From positions 1-27,073 of the forward strand of contig CALBJX010000033.1 of the NCBI GenBank assembly GCA_937893015.1: a stretch of 27,073 bases of DNA, in the 5' to 3' direction. The DNA comes from an uncultured Verrucomicrobiales bacterium (lineage in GTDB: Bacteria; Verrucomicrobiota; Verrucomicrobiia; Verrucomicrobiales; Akkermansiaceae). Both the position numbers and the translations under genes were made by a program. Below are positions 26,171-27,073 of the stretch, one piece after another. The stretch's first letter is position 1, and each line of letters opens with the position of its first letter. The notes beneath the pieces are model-generated. The model saw nothing but the letters and a program-made list of their open reading frames with translations. It was not told the origin of the DNA and did no database searches.

Positions 26171-26199
26171 TTGACCGCACGCGTTTCTTCCTGTATGAT
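26171..26199 (+). promoter_or_regulatory. Promoter of the DUF177-rpmF pair, leaderless
   Basis: TTGACC (26171-26176), 17 bases, TATGAT (26194-26199), then GGGGGC and the ATG at 26206. Confidence 0.8.
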
Positions 26200-26205
26200 G
26201 GGGGC

Positions 26206-26691
26206 ATGCAGAAAAGTCTCATCATTTCGCTGGAAGAATTTCCCGAGACGGGGCGCAAACTCTGCGGCGAGCTGGACGGCGCGATTTTCGACATCGACAG
26301 CGAAGCTCTCCGCAGCACAGGCCCGCTCGCCTATGAGCTGGAGGCGCAACTCTTCGACACCGAGCTTGTGGTGCACGGCAGCGTGTCCGCCCCCTTCTCC
26401 CTGCGCTGCGACCGCTGCCTCGCCCATTTCGACTACATGGTAGAGCTCCCGAGCCTCGCCCTCTCATACGACGTGAAGGGCAAACTCTCCGCCGACATCA
26501 CGGAAGATCTGCGCGAAGAGGTCATTTTAGCCCTCCCCGCCTACCCGAAATGCGAGCTTTCTGACCTCGAATGTGAAATAAATGACACTTTCGGTGATTT
26601 TAGACTGGACAAAACCCCTGATTCGGGTGTACACTCTGCCACCCCGAGTGGTGAAAGTGTCTGGGATGCGCTCGACAAGCTCCCTGATTAA
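26206..26691 (+). CDS. DUF177 (YceD-family) protein, upstream partner of rpmF
   Basis: A 161-aa protein of the YceD/DUF177 family, which sits directly before rpmF across bacteria and in plants is needed for 23S rRNA accumulation. Features are the beta-rich N-terminus, SLRCDRCLAHFDY with C68 and C71, and the acidic DITEDLREEVILALP segment. The second half of the usual metal site (a CxxC near DCKGLCPxCG) is altered to C116 and C123 with wide spacing. The C-terminus has the WDALDKL motif of the family. The start is fixed by a promoter ending 6 bases upstream. rpmF follows after 54 bases. Confidence 0.88.
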   Translation: MQKSLIISLEEFPETGRKLCGELDGAIFDIDSEALRSTGPLAYELEAQLFDTELVVHGSVSAPFSLRCDRCLAHFDYMVELPSLALSYDVKGKLSADITEDLREEVILALPAYPKCELSDLECEINDTFGDFRLDKTPDSGVHSATPSGESVWDALDKLPD

Positions 26692-26745
26692 GGATGCTTC
26701 CACGACCGCTCACACATCGTTAACATCTTAACCTAAGACAAAACT

Positions 26746-26937
26746 ATGGCAGCTCCGAAACGCAGAACCTCCAAGATGAAGCAGCGCTCCCGCCTGGCCG
26801 CTCAGGCCTGGAAGGCGCCCAAGCTCGGCAAGTGCCCCAAGTGCGGCGCTGCCGTCCCCGGTCACACCGCTTGCCCCGTGTGCGGCACCTACAAGACCCA
26901 GAGCGGTGCTGAGGTGATCGTGAAGGTGGTGGACTAA
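26746..26937 (+). CDS. rpmF: Ribosomal protein bL32
   Basis: This 63-aa large-subunit protein has the conserved N-terminus MAAPKRRTSKMKQRSRLAAQ and a zinc ribbon with ligands C30, C33 (CPKC) and C43, C46 (CPVC), so it is the zinc-binding (C+) form rather than the C- paralogue made under zinc shortage. No Shine-Dalgarno sequence is visible. It is cotranscribed with the DUF177 gene and ends at a terminator 43 bases downstream. Confidence 0.97.
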   Translation: MAAPKRRTSKMKQRSRLAAQAWKAPKLGKCPKCGAAVPGHTACPVCGTYKTQSGAEVIVKVVD

Positions 26938-26979
26938 TCCCCGCCCCCACGGCAAGACCGACATCCTGAAAAGATTTTC

Positions 26980-27009
26980 AACCGTCCGTGTTTTCACGGG
27001 CGGTTTTTT
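26980..27009 (+). terminator. Terminator after rpmF
   Basis: An 11-position stem with one mismatch, AACCGTCCGTG (26980-26990) with CACGGGCGGTT (26995-27005), is followed by T residues to 27009. Its position implies that plsX, often next to rpmF, would need its own promoter. Confidence 0.88.
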
Positions 27010-27020
27010 GCGTTACCCGA

Positions 27021-27073
27021 GAAATGAGCAGTTTGTCGAACTGAATGTACGAAGTACGATGTACGATGTACGA
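27021..27073. repeat. Palindromic repeat copy, cut by the window edge
   Basis: Bases 27021-27059 are identical, inverted, to 12040-12078. The sequence has a CAGTT-TGTCG-AACTG hairpin and then heptamers TGTACGA, AGTACGA, TGTACGA, TGTACGA that run to the window end. Its remaining part is outside. Confidence 0.85.

Noticed and set aside
27040..27073. CRISPR-like array from the TGTACGA repeats
   Set aside because: The units are seven bases, directly adjacent, with no spacers and no cas genes. It is a short tandem array within a palindromic element.

Overview
The window is a GC-rich bacterial chromosome segment with ordinary housekeeping genes and no phage, transposase, integrase or CRISPR. The gene set fits an anaerobic or microaerobic heterotroph: a sulfatase, a reverse rubrerythrin, an oxygen-sensitive class I fumarase, a siroheme-decarboxylase-like protein and B12-controlled TonB uptake. 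It would suit a Verrucomicrobiota (Akkermansia-like) or related gut bacterium. That placement is inference only, because no marker here settles the phylum.

Layout. (1) 2-1267, + strand: the C-terminal part of an S1-type sulfatase, followed by a bidirectional terminator and a possible small protein on the minus strand. (2) 1541-6405, + strand: a cobalamin riboswitch, a BtuB-like TonB-dependent receptor, a family 5 solute-binding protein resembling YejA, and a TonB protein whose start overlaps the previous stop. (3) 10238-6515, minus strand: a membrane-anchored coiled-coil protein, metF, a YfgM-like TPR protein, an all-helical unknown and tRNA-Arg(CCU), closely packed. Upstream are two small membrane proteins and reverse rubrerythrin with its own promoter and terminator. 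(4) 12072-13190, minus strand: a membrane-anchored ankyrin protein, flanked on both sides by large palindromic repeats. (5) 13516-18876, + strand: class I fumarase, CdsA, a lipid/diacylglycerol kinase, thioredoxin reductase and a Sel1-repeat lipoprotein. (6) 21881-18941, minus strand: ispE, a fused AhbA/AhbB-like protein and dusB, joined by two ATGA overlaps. (7) 21968 to the end, + strand: a secreted lysozyme-like unknown, carB, a DUF177 protein and rpmF, with a repeat running off the window edge.

Two themes go beyond the gene list. First, at least six genes, and probably seven, have a recognisable -35/-10 promoter whose -10 hexamer ends only 6-8 bases before the start codon, so their mRNAs should be leaderless or nearly so. 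Second, intergenic spaces, mostly just after stop codons, carry a family of palindromic elements. These combine a heptanucleotide array (TGTACGA or TGTACAA), an AT-rich linker and a small GC hairpin. One 39-bp block occurs twice in opposite orientation. I found no new defence or mobile system. The most unusual gene-level points are the make-up of the B12-controlled uptake cluster and the fused siroheme-decarboxylase-like gene inside an isoprenoid/tRNA-modification operon.
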